From Bacteroidaceae bacterium (GTDB lineage Bacteria > Bacteroidota > Bacteroidia > Bacteroidales > Bacteroidaceae): a stretch of 64,000 bases of DNA. Shown in pieces: positions 41,769-51,343 of the stretch (position 1 is the first letter of the stretch; the number at the start of each line of letters is the position of its first letter). The stretch lies in assembly GCA_017548075.1 (NCBI GenBank), contig JAFYNL010000027.1, forward strand, positions 1 through 64,000. The letters are read 5' to 3'. The position numbers and the translations under genes were made by a program. The notes under the pieces were generated by a model. It was not told the origin of the DNA. It saw nothing but the letters and a program-made list of their open reading frames with translations, and did no database searches.

Positions 41769-43922
41769 TTAGAAGAAGATGTATCGCTTGTCGCTAATGT
41801 TAGCTTTCTTGAGGAGTTCGTTGGTGAAGTTAGAAACGTTGCGAGCAATGCTCTGTTGCAACTTCTGCTTTTCTTCCTTCTGGTCGAACTTCGATTCAGT
41901 CTTCTTCTGATCGAGCACTTGGTAAGCATAAACGGCAGTCTTACCCTTAATGCCAGACTTGAACTCACCCTTCTTGGCTTTGCTTACAGAACCGCTCAAT
42001 GCAGGCTCACTAGCTCCAAGCTTAGAAACAAAGGCGTTGCTGGCGAAAGTGATGTGGCTGATGGTATCGGTGACTGCACCTTCCATCTTTGCAACATCGG
42101 CTACACTCTTCGCGCTCTTCATCTTCTCTGCCAGAAGGGCTGCCTTCTTGTCCTTCATAACCTCGCCAGTCAGGAAGGTACGAATCTGCTCGTCATCCCA
42201 AGCAAGATAGCCTTTCTTGTGGATACCTGTGAGCATGAGAACAAGCAAATGGTTGTTTTCGCCACACTCATAGAGGGGAGATACGTCGCCAACCTTGGTC
42301 TTCTCATCGAAGATCCAGCGCAAAGCATCGCGAGTGCTACGTACATTTGCTACATTATGCTCTGTGCTGCTCATGTTTTCGCGAGTCTGTACGTTGTAGC
42401 CAGCCTGTGCAGCGTTGGCTTCAATGTCTTCTGCCTTAGGATTGCCAGCAAGGAAGCTGCTGAAGTCGTTGTAAGCCTTTCCGTATGTATCCTTGCTGAA
42501 GTCGATGGCACGCTTGATGACAACTGCGTCATACTTGGCAATGATGTTGCGACGATCAGTAATCTGAGCTACGATGACACCTTGTCCGTCAAGCACAATC
42601 TTGTTGTAGCTACCTACTGCAGCAGTTGTGATGGTGCTCAAGAACTTGCGGTTGTTCTCGTCGATAGTCTGACCTTCATACTGACTGCTTGTGATCCAAG
42701 TCTTGGTAGCGGGTTGGTCGTACTTCTTAGCGATAGTGTCGAAGTTAGCACCAGCAGCGAGAGCATTCATAATGCTGTCAGCAGTCTTCTCGATGGCAGC
42801 CATATCGTTGCCAGGAGCAGCAATCTGACGAACCTCTACAGAGTCAGGAAGATTAACTTTATTAATGAGGCGAACAATGTTGATGGTATTGTCATGCTCG
42901 TGTACGAAAGGACCTACCTGATCACCTACACTCAGTGAATCGAGTTTCTCAGCAATGTCGTGAGGCAGAGCCTTTGCGCTTACAGGCAGAACGCTATAAG
43001 GCACTTGGCTTGCAGCTTCGCGGACAGTCTTGGCAGGATCTGCACCTTCAGCAAGAGCCTGAGCATAGCCTTCCATCTCTTTCTGCAGATTGGCCTTATC
43101 AGCTTCGCTAGCAGTAACGTTAATGTCAATGTACTTGATGTCGCGAGTTTCCTGATCAGCAAGGAACAACTCCTTCAGCTCCTCATACTTAGCCTTGAGC
43201 TCACTATCCTCAACCTTCACGTCGTCATCCTTGATGCTGGAGAAGGGGAGAGCTGCCATGTAGATGTCGCTTTCGTTGGTACGACCTTCGAAACTAGCTT
43301 GTGCAGCTACAGGGTTGCTGACCATCAAACCGGTAAGCAAAGCCTGATACTTGTTGCCAAGAGTCTGGCGACGAATGGTCTTCTCAATGAACTTCCAGTA
43401 GTTGTTCATTTGCTGGTACTGTTCCTTAACTTCACTACTAAGTTGAGGATTAGTCATAACCTCATTGTACTGGTTCAGGAACTGCTTGAGCGCATTCACG
43501 TCGAAAGTGCCTTGCTGAGTGCGGAAAGGCGTCTGAGCAAGCAACTGGCTGCGTCCGTTATTGATAATGTCCTGCATCTCTGCATCGGTAACGGTAATGC
43601 CGAGCTTCTCACATTCGTGCTCCATGAGTTTGTCGTTGACAAGAGTCTGCCAAACCTGATCGCGCATCATGGAAACTTGGTCGTCGGACAAAGTGTTGAC
43701 ACCTTGGGTAAACTTCACAACGTCGGTGTATTCCTCAACCTGAGAATTGAATTCCTGTACGTTGATTTTCTCGCCGTAGATCTTGCCGACACGTTGGTGA
43801 CGCTCCGTCTGAGTGTAAGAGAGAGAGCGCACAAACTCTTCAGCAATGAAGGCGAACAGAGCAAGACCTACAGTAGCGATGAGAATCTTACCTCTGTTAC
43901 GAATTTTTTGTAATGTTGCCAT
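41769..43922 (-). CDS. ppiD: PpiD/SurA-type peptidylprolyl isomerase, membrane-anchored
   Basis: A 717-residue protein with one N-terminal membrane anchor (GKILIATVGLALFAFIAEEF) and a periplasmic body. The SurA-like N-terminal chaperone region is clear (VGKIYGEKINVQEFNSQVEE, DQVWQTLVNDKLMEHECEKL), followed by a degenerate parvulin domain around residues 350-460. PpiD proteins help fold outer-membrane proteins leaving the Sec translocon, which fits its place downstream of secA. TACCTTTG on the minus strand (43965-43972) is a likely -7 element. Confidence 0.88.
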   Translation of the reverse strand: MATLQKIRNRGKILIATVGLALFAFIAEEFVRSLSYTQTERHQRVGKIYGEKINVQEFNSQVEEYTDVVKFTQGVNTLSDDQVSMMRDQVWQTLVNDKLMEHECEKLGITVTDAEMQDIINNGRSQLLAQTPFRTQQGTFDVNALKQFLNQYNEVMTNPQLSSEVKEQYQQMNNYWKFIEKTIRRQTLGNKYQALLTGLMVSNPVAAQASFEGRTNESDIYMAALPFSSIKDDDVKVEDSELKAKYEELKELFLADQETRDIKYIDINVTASEADKANLQKEMEGYAQALAEGADPAKTVREAASQVPYSVLPVSAKALPHDIAEKLDSLSVGDQVGPFVHEHDNTINIVRLINKVNLPDSVEVRQIAAPGNDMAAIEKTADSIMNALAAGANFDTIAKKYDQPATKTWITSSQYEGQTIDENNRKFLSTITTAAVGSYNKIVLDGQGVIVAQITDRRNIIAKYDAVVIKRAIDFSKDTYGKAYNDFSSFLAGNPKAEDIEANAAQAGYNVQTRENMSSTEHNVANVRSTRDALRWIFDEKTKVGDVSPLYECGENNHLLVLMLTGIHKKGYLAWDDEQIRTFLTGEVMKDKKAALLAEKMKSAKSVADVAKMEGAVTDTISHITFASNAFVSKLGASEPALSGSVSKAKKGEFKSGIKGKTAVYAYQVLDQKKTESKFDQKEEKQKLQQSIARNVSNFTNELLKKANISDKRYIFF

Positions 43923-44073
43923 TTGTTATTTATGTTTTGTTTATTATTTTTCGCTTAAAGCGCACAAAGGTACGCATTTTTTTTCATATAACGGTAATTT
44001 ACATGAAGAAAAAGTGCGTTCCAGTTGTGTTTTTGCTTTGCAAACGTCGTTGCAGTGTTTGCCGCAAGTCAAC

Positions 44074-44514
44074 TCAATCCTCCAATAATTGTTTAAGGAA
44101 AGCATCCAAGTCTTCCTCAAGCCCGTCGAGCAGAGTACTGTCGAGCATTACTGTTTCCTCGCTATCGATGATAACCAAATCCTGCAACGTTTCATGATCC
44201 TCATCGATGAGAACGAAACTGAAAGGCTGCATGATGCTCATCTGTTCGATGCTTGGACGCATGTTCTCGATGCAACTGCGCAGGATGGGGACAATGTCCT
44301 CGTAGAATTCCTCGTCGGAACTCTTTATCCATTCCTCCACGACACAACGGTCGAGTTCCTCGTCATCGTCGTTGTAGGTGCGTATCTCGCCTGTATAGTT
44401 GCTCACCAAGAGGTGAATGTCAGTCATAACAGGCTCTGCTTCAGCAGGAAACTTGGCGATGACTTTGCGCAGAGTGCGCTCAATCTGCTGGATTGTCTGT
44501 GTGCTTGCTTCCAT
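44074..44514 (-). CDS. Small acidic conserved hypothetical protein
   Basis: A 146-residue cytoplasmic protein, strongly acidic at its end (LDGLEEDLDAFLKQLLED). A helical N-terminus (QQIERTLRKVIAKFPAEAEP) is followed by MTDIHLLVSNYTGEIRTY and a central IEQMSIMQPFSFVLIDED. I do not recognise a family with known function. It starts 24 bp after secA in the same direction and is probably cotranscribed with it. Confidence 0.6.
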   Translation of the reverse strand: MEASTQTIQQIERTLRKVIAKFPAEAEPVMTDIHLLVSNYTGEIRTYNDDDEELDRCVVEEWIKSSDEEFYEDIVPILRSCIENMRPSIEQMSIMQPFSFVLIDEDHETLQDLVIIDSEETVMLDSTLLDGLEEDLDAFLKQLLED

Positions 44515-44538
44515 AGTATAGTAGCTAGATGTAATTGC

Positions 44539-47500
44539 TTAGATGTTTCTTCCGTGACACTGCTTGAACTTTTTGCCGCTACCGCAAGGACAGGGATCGT
44601 TACGTCCAGGCAGGTTCTCACGACGAATGGGTTGTACAGGCTGACGATCACGAGTGTCTCGAGCCGCAGCTTGTTGCATTCCTGCATCAGTAAGTTCTCC
44701 GCGAGACTCTTGCAGACGAGGTTGCTCTCGACGAGGCATTTCCTGTTGAGGTGCGCCCTGAATCTGAAGTTCAGGTATCATGGCGCGCATGATGATTCCT
44801 ACAGTGCGGTCGTTTATCTGATTAATCATGTCGTCGAACAACTTGGCACTCTCCAGTTTGAAGATGAGCAGGGGGTCTTTCTGCTCGTAGCTGGCATTGT
44901 GTACGCTGTGCTTGAGTTCGTCGAGCAATCGCAGGTTCTCCTTCCATGCGTCGTCAATAATGTGAAGGATGATGGCTTTGTGGAAAGCGGTCACGACAGA
45001 GCGCGACTGACTCTCATAAGCTTCCTTGAGGTTCGATGGGATGTTGTATTGGCGGTTGCCTGCAATGACGGGCACCATGAGGTTTTCATACATTGCTCCC
45101 TGCGGCCCTTCGTAGATGGCTGTCACGACTTTATGAGCATTGTGCATCATGATTTCCGTCTTTTGCTGGAAGCGCTCCAATACCTTCTGGTAAGCGAGTT
45201 CAGCCACATCGTCGAGTTTCATTGTTTCCAACTGCTCGGCTGTGAAAGGAACTTCCATTGCCATGATTTCAAGGAAACGCAAGCGGCAACCCTCGTAATC
45301 GTTGTTCTCAAGGATGTTGCAGACGCGGTCCCAAATCATGTTACTTATGTCCATGCCGAGACGTTCGCCGATGAGGGCGTGACGACGCTTCTCGTAGATA
45401 ACCGTACGTTGCTTGTTCATCACGTCATCATACTCCAGCAAGTTCTTACGAATACCGAAGTGGTTTTCCTCGACACGCTTCTGTGCATTCTCAATGCTGC
45501 GAGTAATCATGCTGTGCTCAATCATCTCGCCATCCTTGAAGCCAAGACTGTCCATCACTCTGGCAATGCGTTCGCTGGCAAAGAGACGCATCAACTTGTC
45601 CTCGATACTAACGAAGAAGACGCTGCTGCCTGGGTCACCTTGACGACCGGAACGTCCGCGCAACTGCCTATCCACACGACGGCTTTCATGACGTTCTGTG
45701 CCGACAATAGCCAAACCGCCTGCTTCCTTTACTTCAGGCGAGAGCTTAATATCCGTACCACGACCTGCCATGTTAGTGGCAATTGTCACAGTGCCAAGCA
45801 TGCGTTCCTCAGTTGTTATGAGTTCTGCGGCATCGTTGGGCTCACGCTTCTCCTTCTTGGCGATTTCTGCCTCGATGCGTGTCTGATAGTTGATGGCAGC
45901 ACTTCGTTCCGTAAAAGCTCGACCATTGGTGGCAACATAGACGGTGCCCATTGCACTTTGACCTGCCAAAGCAACGATGTCGGCTTCCTTTTGGTGAAGT
46001 TTTGCATTCAATACCTGATGAGGTATCTTGCGCATCTGAAGCATCTTGGAGAGCATCTCGGAAATCTCCACGCTCGTAGTACCTACAAGAACGGGACGGC
46101 CACTGGTGCGCATGAGTTCAACCTCTTCGATAACTGCCTTATATTTCTCTCGCTGGGTACGATAGACGCGGTCGTTCATATCCTTACGAACAACGGGACG
46201 ATTGGTGGGAACCTCAACGACATCGAGTTTATAGATATCCCAGAACTCGCCTGCCTCTGTGACTGCAGTACCCGTCATACCAGCCAACTTGTGGTACATA
46301 CGGAAGTAGTTCTGTAGGGTAATGGTGGCATAAGTCTGTGTGGCGGCCTGCACTTGAACATGTTCTTTTGCTTCGACAGCCTGATGAAGTCCATCGCTCC
46401 AACGACGACCTTCCATGATACGGCCAGTCTGTTCATCCACAATCTTGACCTCGCCATCTTGAATGACATACTCATCATTGAGGTTGAACATTGTATAAGC
46501 CTTCAGCAGCTGCTGAATGGTATGAACGCGTTCGCTCTTGGTAGCATAGTCATTGAAGATGCGGTCCTTCTCCTCGAGCTTTTCTTCATCGGTCTTGGTT
46601 GAATGATCGATTTGCGAAAGAATAGTGGCAATGTCGGGCAAGATGAAGAGTTCGGGGTCGTTGACCTGCGAAGCCAACCATTCGTTACCCTTGTCGGTCA
46701 GTTCCACACTATTCATCTTCTCGTCCACTACAAAGTAGAGCGGGTCGGTAGCCTCGTGCATACGGCGGTTGTTGTTCTCCATATAAATCTCTTCTGTGGA
46801 GAGCATACCTGCCTTGATGCCAGGTTCGGAAAGGAACTTGATAAGTGGTTTGTTCTTAGGCAGAGCCTTGTGACTGCGGAAGAGAGCGAGGAAGCCTTCG
46901 GCTGTCTTCTGCTTGTCGTTGGCCTCTGTGCCTTCGGTAATCTGCTTCTTAGCATCGGCAAGATACTGCGTGGCCAATTGCCTTTGCACACCAACGAGAC
47001 GCTCAACCAAAGGCTGGTACTGCTCAAACTGCTGGTCGTCTCCCTTTGGAACAGGACCAGAGATTATAAGAGGTGTACGAGCATCATCGATAAGGACGGA
47101 GTCCACCTCATCGACAATTGCATAGTTATGAGAGCGTTGCACAAGGTCTTTCGGGTCTTGCGCCATGTTGTCACGCAGATAGTCGAAACCGAACTCGTTG
47201 TTTGTGCCGAAGGTAATGTCGGCGAGATAGGCTTTGCGGCGCTCAGGACTGTTGGGCTGATGCTTATCGATACAATCTACACTCAAGCCGTGGAACATAT
47301 AGATGGGGCCCATCCATTCGGAGTCACGCTTTGCCAGATAGTCGTTGACGGTGACAACGTGAACGCCGTTGCCTGTAAGGGCATTCAGGAAGACGGGGAG
47401 TGTGGCGGTAAGTGTCTTACCCTCACCCGTGAACATCTCGGCAATCTTGCCTTGATGAAGCACTGTACCACCAAAGAGCTGAACGTCGAAGTGTATCATG

Positions 47501-48003
47501 TCCCACTTCAAATCGTTTCCGCCAGCCACCCAGTGATTGTGATAGATAGCCTTGTCGTCCTCGATATCCACAAAGTCGTGCTTTGCTGCGAGGTCGCGGT
47601 CAAAGTCGTTTGCAGTAACTTCCACCGTCTCGTTTGTAGCGAAGAGTTCTGCAGTACGCTTAACGATAGCAAAAACCTCTGCACGCTCTTTGTCGAGAGC
47701 CTTTTCGAAGGTTTCGAGTACGTCCTTCTCCAACTTGTCAATCTGAGCGAAGATGGGAGCACGGTCCTGTATGTCGGTCGATGGAATCTTGTCTTTTAAA
47801 ACTTGTATTTGCCCACGCAAATCCGTAACGGAGTCTTGAATGCGTTGGCGGATTGCCTTAGAGCGTTCGCGAAGCTCGTCGTTCGAAAGAGCCTGAATCT
47901 CGGGATAGACCTGCAACACCGCCTCTACCATGGGGCGATAGGCTTTCAGGTCGCGGCTTTTCTTGTCACCAAATATCTTTACTAAAAACTTGGAAATGTC
48001 CAT
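44539..48003 (-). CDS. secA: Preprotein translocase ATPase SecA
   Basis: An 1154-residue motor of the Sec export pathway, longer than the ~900 residues of the E. coli protein, as is usual in Bacteroidetes. Walker [18 protein letters not shown], Walker [16 protein letters not shown], the GRGTDIKLS motif VI region with [13 protein letters not shown], and a C-terminal zinc/SecB-binding motif [14 protein letters not shown] are all intact. It belongs to a minus-strand unit with DUF4105 and PafA-like genes upstream and a small acidic protein downstream. Confidence 0.97.
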   Translation of the reverse strand: MDISKFLVKIFGDKKSRDLKAYRPMVEAVLQVYPEIQALSNDELRERSKAIRQRIQDSVTDLRGQIQVLKDKIPSTDIQDRAPIFAQIDKLEKDVLETFEKALDKERAEVFAIVKRTAELFATNETVEVTANDFDRDLAAKHDFVDIEDDKAIYHNHWVAGGNDLKWDMIHFDVQLFGGTVLHQGKIAEMFTGEGKTLTATLPVFLNALTGNGVHVVTVNDYLAKRDSEWMGPIYMFHGLSVDCIDKHQPNSPERRKAYLADITFGTNNEFGFDYLRDNMAQDPKDLVQRSHNYAIVDEVDSVLIDDARTPLIISGPVPKGDDQQFEQYQPLVERLVGVQRQLATQYLADAKKQITEGTEANDKQKTAEGFLALFRSHKALPKNKPLIKFLSEPGIKAGMLSTEEIYMENNNRRMHEATDPLYFVVDEKMNSVELTDKGNEWLASQVNDPELFILPDIATILSQIDHSTKTDEEKLEEKDRIFNDYATKSERVHTIQQLLKAYTMFNLNDEYVIQDGEVKIVDEQTGRIMEGRRWSDGLHQAVEAKEHVQVQAATQTYATITLQNYFRMYHKLAGMTGTAVTEAGEFWDIYKLDVVEVPTNRPVVRKDMNDRVYRTQREKYKAVIEEVELMRTSGRPVLVGTTSVEISEMLSKMLQMRKIPHQVLNAKLHQKEADIVALAGQSAMGTVYVATNGRAFTERSAAINYQTRIEAEIAKKEKREPNDAAELITTEERMLGTVTIATNMAGRGTDIKLSPEVKEAGGLAIVGTERHESRRVDRQLRGRSGRQGDPGSSVFFVSIEDKLMRLFASERIARVMDSLGFKDGEMIEHSMITRSIENAQKRVEENHFGIRKNLLEYDDVMNKQRTVIYEKRRHALIGERLGMDISNMIWDRVCNILENNDYEGCRLRFLEIMAMEVPFTAEQLETMKLDDVAELAYQKVLERFQQKTEIMMHNAHKVVTAIYEGPQGAMYENLMVPVIAGNRQYNIPSNLKEAYESQSRSVVTAFHKAIILHIIDDAWKENLRLLDELKHSVHNASYEQKDPLLIFKLESAKLFDDMINQINDRTVGIIMRAMIPELQIQGAPQQEMPRREQPRLQESRGELTDAGMQQAAARDTRDRQPVQPIRRENLPGRNDPCPCGSGKKFKQCHGRNI

Positions 48004-48036
48004 ATATTATAAATGTATTGTGCGTTGATAAATGTT

Positions 48037-49638
48037 TCAATAGTTAAGTGGAGCTTGCGGACAAGCGTTCGGAGCACGGATGCGAAGTGTCTGTGCAATG
48101 GTGGGTGCAACATGGTCGATGCTGACGGGAATGCGAACCTTTTCCGGCACGATGTTTGCCCCAAAGAAGAAGAGCGGGAAGCTCAAATAGGATTCGCGGC
48201 TGAGCGTTTGTTCGTGTGTGTTCTCGTTTTTGAGAAGCCAGCCGGGAGAAACTTGTATTAGAATGTCGCCCGAACATTTCGGGTTGTAAGCGTTGCGAAG
48301 TTTGCTGATGCCTGTCGTTCCTGCACCAAGAGCGAGACGCTGACTTGTGTAAACGTCCTTGACGCCGCTCAGTTGGATGAGGAAAGCGCTGCAGCGGTCG
48401 AGCACCTCTGTCAGGTTGAGATTGCGGTTCTCAATGAGTTTGAGGTTGAGATAGAGCTGATTGTCGATGGCCGTCTCAACATAATCGCCTGGGCCATAAA
48501 CGGCGATGAGATACATATTGAGCAGAGCCTGAGCCTTCGTGATGGAGAAAACACCTGTGGGAATGCGGTATTTGCTCAGGTCCATCAGCTCTTCGGAATC
48601 GAAATACCCCGTGCTGGTAACGATGAACAAAGTCTTGTCCATGCCAACCTTTTCCTCAACGAAGTCGAAGAGTTCCTCCAGTTGGCGGTCGAGCCGAGCA
48701 TAGGTGTCCTGCATTTCCATGCCGTACTTTGCAGCCGTCTGATGGTCGTAGGCTCCGGCATAGTAGGTGAGCGTCAGCAGGTCGGTTACTGCGTCTGTGC
48801 CAAGTCCTGCCTTTTCGATGGTTTGCTTGGCAAAGAGGTTGATTTCGTCGTTGACGCAAGCCGTTGCCTTAAACTCGCGGAACTTGCGGCCACTCTTGAA
48901 CTTGTGGCTGAAAGGCTTGGCTTTTGCTCCGTCCGAAACAAAGTAGTGGAAGTTCGCTACCTGCTCGTTGAGAGGCTCCCAACGGATATCGTCGATGCGG
49001 TCTTCAAGGGAAGACTGCCTGTCGTATTCTGTTGCCCAATCGGGATAGTCGTCGTAGTAACAAGTCGTTGCCCACTTGCCCGTCCAGTCGTCGAGCCAGA
49101 AAGCGCCGTTCCCGGCGTGTCCTGCACCCAGAATGGCAGATTCGCGAGAAGGAGCGATGGAGTAGATGAGGCTCTTTCCCTCGGAAGACACCTTCAACTC
49201 ATCTCCGATAGTAGAGACGGCAAGATGCTTGGGCGAGGACTTCTCGTCGGTAAGGATGCCAGGATAGGTCTCGTCGTCCACACAGAAGACAGGCAAGAGC
49301 GTCTGTCGGTCGAGCCAATGTGTGCCTACAATCCCGTTAGCATAAGGACTTGTGCCCGTCATCAGGCAAGCCATTGCAGAGGCTTGGTCGGGCGAACTGA
49401 ACGGATATTCTGCTTGAGAGTAGAAGCGTCCCTGTTCCTTGAGCCTTTGGAATCCTCCTTGTCCATAAAGCGGAGTGAAGGCGTCCATATAGTCGCTCCT
49501 CAACTGGTCGATGACAATGTTTACAACCAGCGATGGAACTTGTGGCGCATCCTGTGCCTGTGCACTAATGGACAACAGACAACAGACGGCGGACAACGGA
49601 CCGCAGACGACAGACAATAGACGCTCTTTATTTTTCAC
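48037..49638 (-). CDS. PafA-like alkaline phosphatase family protein, apparently lacking metal ligands
   Basis: A 533-residue periplasmic protein of the type I phosphodiesterase/PafA group. VVNIVIDQLRSDYMDAF keeps the first metal-binding Asp, and MTGTSPYANGIVGTHW is clear. But the usual threonine nucleophile region reads PFSSPDQASAM, the second-site D..GH motif reads AGAYDH, and the usual TADHG reads TSTGYF, so key His/Asp ligands seem lost. It may be an inactive paralogue or bind a ligand without hydrolysis. Its signal peptide is encoded by a heptamer repeat (49570-49625). The start overlaps the end of the DUF4105 gene by 11 bp. Confidence 0.7.
   Translation of the reverse strand: MKNKERLLSVVCGPLSAVCCLLSISAQAQDAPQVPSLVVNIVIDQLRSDYMDAFTPLYGQGGFQRLKEQGRFYSQAEYPFSSPDQASAMACLMTGTSPYANGIVGTHWLDRQTLLPVFCVDDETYPGILTDEKSSPKHLAVSTIGDELKVSSEGKSLIYSIAPSRESAILGAGHAGNGAFWLDDWTGKWATTCYYDDYPDWATEYDRQSSLEDRIDDIRWEPLNEQVANFHYFVSDGAKAKPFSHKFKSGRKFREFKATACVNDEINLFAKQTIEKAGLGTDAVTDLLTLTYYAGAYDHQTAAKYGMEMQDTYARLDRQLEELFDFVEEKVGMDKTLFIVTSTGYFDSEELMDLSKYRIPTGVFSITKAQALLNMYLIAVYGPGDYVETAIDNQLYLNLKLIENRNLNLTEVLDRCSAFLIQLSGVKDVYTSQRLALGAGTTGISKLRNAYNPKCSGDILIQVSPGWLLKNENTHEQTLSRESYLSFPLFFFGANIVPEKVRIPVSIDHVAPTIAQTLRIRAPNACPQAPLNY
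49570..49625 (+). repeat. Heptamer repeat RGACAAC within the PafA-like signal peptide codons
   Basis: Eight consecutive 7-bp units: GGACAAC, AGACAAC, AGACGGC, GGACAAC, GGACCGC, AGACGAC, AGACAAT, AGACGCT. On the minus strand they encode residues ~5-23 (LLSVVCGPLSAVCCLLSI), the hydrophobic core of the signal peptide. Confidence 0.85.
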
Positions 49639-50797
49639 GCTTTACTTTGTAATAACTTATAGGTCTTGTGAGCAAACACAATGCCAAAGGTACGGTTATT
49701 TTCGCAAATACTTGCGGTATCCACGGAGAAAATAACAAGAATAGTGCCAAAACGACAAAATAGAAGGCGTACCAGAGTGTTCGCTTATGGTTGATGGCAG
49801 CTTTTATGACAAGAGGAATACCTATCAGGAAGATGGGATTCAGCAGCCAAACCTGCCAATTTGAGTCCACTGCGGGGTGTTTCGAGAAGAAAAACATGAA
49901 GGCGAGTAGGGTGCCTGCGGAGCCTTGAAGGAGCAGAAGCAGGACGTCCCAAAGCCAGAAGAGACGATTTGTCCAAAACTCGAGCAGCATGATGACGATG
50001 CAAATTGCTGCAAAGACAAGCATTGCCTGATAGGGAGAGAGCGGGAACTCTTTTTCAACGACCTGCGGCTTTGCTTCCAGAAGGACGGCGGTCTGCTTCA
50101 CAAGAGGACGCATATCGCCTTTGGGATTGCAGATGAAGGCTCCGCCAAAGGCCTGCATCATGTTTTCGGGGATGAACATTGCGGCGTGTTCCGACATAAT
50201 TGTGTCCACTTCCGCACCAAGCAAAAGGTCGTTCCCTTCCTGTGCCCATGGGTGCTCGGCTGTATAATTGTGCAGAATTTCGCGAGCCGTTAGGTGGGGT
50301 AGGTTGTCGGGGTATTGAATGCGGCCTGCTACGACCTTTTCCACCAAGTCGCGCACCATCGTCGTGCAGTTCTTATAGAGGAAACTGTATCGGTACTCGC
50401 AGTTCTCCGGAAGGCTGTTTTCTATGAGCAGGCTCGTCAGTTTTTGTGCTTCGAAGGGTGTCAGGTTCAGTTCCTGCTCCGTGATGCTCGAACCTCGTTC
50501 CTCATAATCCCTAACAAAATAGTTCCAAGGAATGGGTTGCACCATGTAATCGGTCTGCCCGAGCACAAAATGCCATGCAAAATGAGGTTTCGACATATCG
50601 AAAACGCCATAATTGAAGATGGCATCGAGGCCTTTATTGGGTTGTTGACAGCGAATTGCGGTGTGTCCATAGAGTTCGTAGACCTCCTGACCTGGCGAAC
50701 AGGTGAGAAGCGTCACTCGAATGCTGTCTTCTGCGGCAAAATTCTGCCCCCAAACGCCCAAAATAAGGCTCAAAAATATGACTATTTTCTTAAACAC
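49628..50797 (-). CDS. DUF4105 (Lnb-type N-terminal periplasmic domain) membrane protein
   Basis: A 389-residue protein from GTG 50797: signal FKKIVIFLSLILGVWGQNFA, then the DUF4105 domain with LLTCSPGQEVYELYGHTAIR and a YKNCTTMVRD motif that carries a likely catalytic Cys. Four or five C-terminal membrane helices follow. An ATG at 50857 would add 20 residues, but the promoter (50803-50834) lies inside that stretch, so the downstream GTG is the real start. DUF4105 is papain-like and related to lipoprotein-processing Lnb. It heads the secA unit. Confidence 0.8.
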   Translation of the reverse strand: MFKKIVIFLSLILGVWGQNFAAEDSIRVTLLTCSPGQEVYELYGHTAIRCQQPNKGLDAIFNYGVFDMSKPHFAWHFVLGQTDYMVQPIPWNYFVRDYEERGSSITEQELNLTPFEAQKLTSLLIENSLPENCEYRYSFLYKNCTTMVRDLVEKVVAGRIQYPDNLPHLTAREILHNYTAEHPWAQEGNDLLLGAEVDTIMSEHAAMFIPENMMQAFGGAFICNPKGDMRPLVKQTAVLLEAKPQVVEKEFPLSPYQAMLVFAAICIVIMLLEFWTNRLFWLWDVLLLLLQGSAGTLLAFMFFFSKHPAVDSNWQVWLLNPIFLIGIPLVIKAAINHKRTLWYAFYFVVLALFLLFSPWIPQVFAKITVPLALCLLTRPISYYKVKREK

Positions 50798-50802
50798 GGG
50801 CG

Positions 50803-50834
50803 CAAAGTTACGAATAAGTGAGCAAATAGCCAAA
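50803..50834 (-). promoter_or_regulatory. Promoter giving a leaderless DUF4105 mRNA
   Basis: Reading the minus strand: TTTG (50834-50831), a 20-bp spacer, TAACTTTG (50810-50803), then only CGCCC before the GTG at 50797. With initiation a few bases after the -7 element, the leader would be about 0-3 nt. Confidence 0.75.
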
Positions 50835-50903
50835 TTTATTTGTGTATTTCCGAGCAAAAATGTGGCTCGACGAGGTCAATATCCTCAGTGTCGTGGGCAA
50901 ACT

Positions 50904-50991
50904 TAACGTGTTACGATGGCGAATGTAACGTGTTGCGTTTGCATTTTTAACGTGTGACGTGGACCAATTTCATGTGCCATGAGTGCAAAAA
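50904..50991. repeat. 22-bp phased dyad repeat, locus D (4 units)
   Basis: Units start at 50904 and 50926 (TAACGTGTT), 50948 (TAACGTGTGA) and 50970 (TCATGTGCCA, degenerate), exactly 22 bp apart. It lies in the divergent spacer between DUF4105 and the large esterase. Confidence 0.85.
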
Positions 50992-51010
50992 TCGCCCATT
51001 TCATCGAGAA
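50984..51010. repeat. 27-bp interspersed repeat, copy 2
   Basis: Identical to 19919-19945. It overlaps the last degenerate unit of locus D. Confidence 0.8.
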
Positions 51011-51037
51011 TTTTGACATTTCTAAGGCAGTATTAGA

Positions 51038-51225
51038 GTGACTCAGATATCAGATATCAGTTTTCTCATGAGCACATGTCAGGATAAGAAAATATAGGTT
51101 ATAATATTTATTATATATAATATAATAATTATAATATACTCCTTTACCGTTCGGTTTAGTTCTCTTTTTCTAACTTGAATGTACACCCTACCTCCAAAAA
51201 AACTGATATCTGATATCTGAGTCAC
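51038..51225. repeat. 188-bp element with 27-bp perfect inverted ends built from CAGATAT heptamers
   Basis: Left end 51038-51064 (GTGACT followed by CAGATAT units, then CAGTTTT) is the exact reverse complement of 51199-51225. The 134 bp between them is very AT-rich and non-coding. It resembles a miniature inverted-repeat element, but no transposase or target duplication is seen. Confidence 0.85.
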
Positions 51226-51268
51226 AAAGAAAAAATACTCCACGCACTTACACTTTTTGTGTAAAAGT

Positions 51269-51300
51269 CTTGCAAATTCCGAAAAAATGTTGTATCTTTG
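51269..51300 (+). promoter_or_regulatory. Promoter of the large esterase gene
   Basis: CTTG at 51269-51272, a 20-bp spacer, and TATCTTTG at 51293-51300. A leader of about 40 nt is predicted. Confidence 0.65.
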
Positions 51301-51343
51301 TAGTCGAAAAAGAACTAACAACAAGCTAACAACTGTCTGCAAT

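Noticed and set aside
44089-46317. Long open frame (742 codons) on the plus strand
   Set aside because: Antisense to secA and the small acidic gene; it arises from codon bias of secA.
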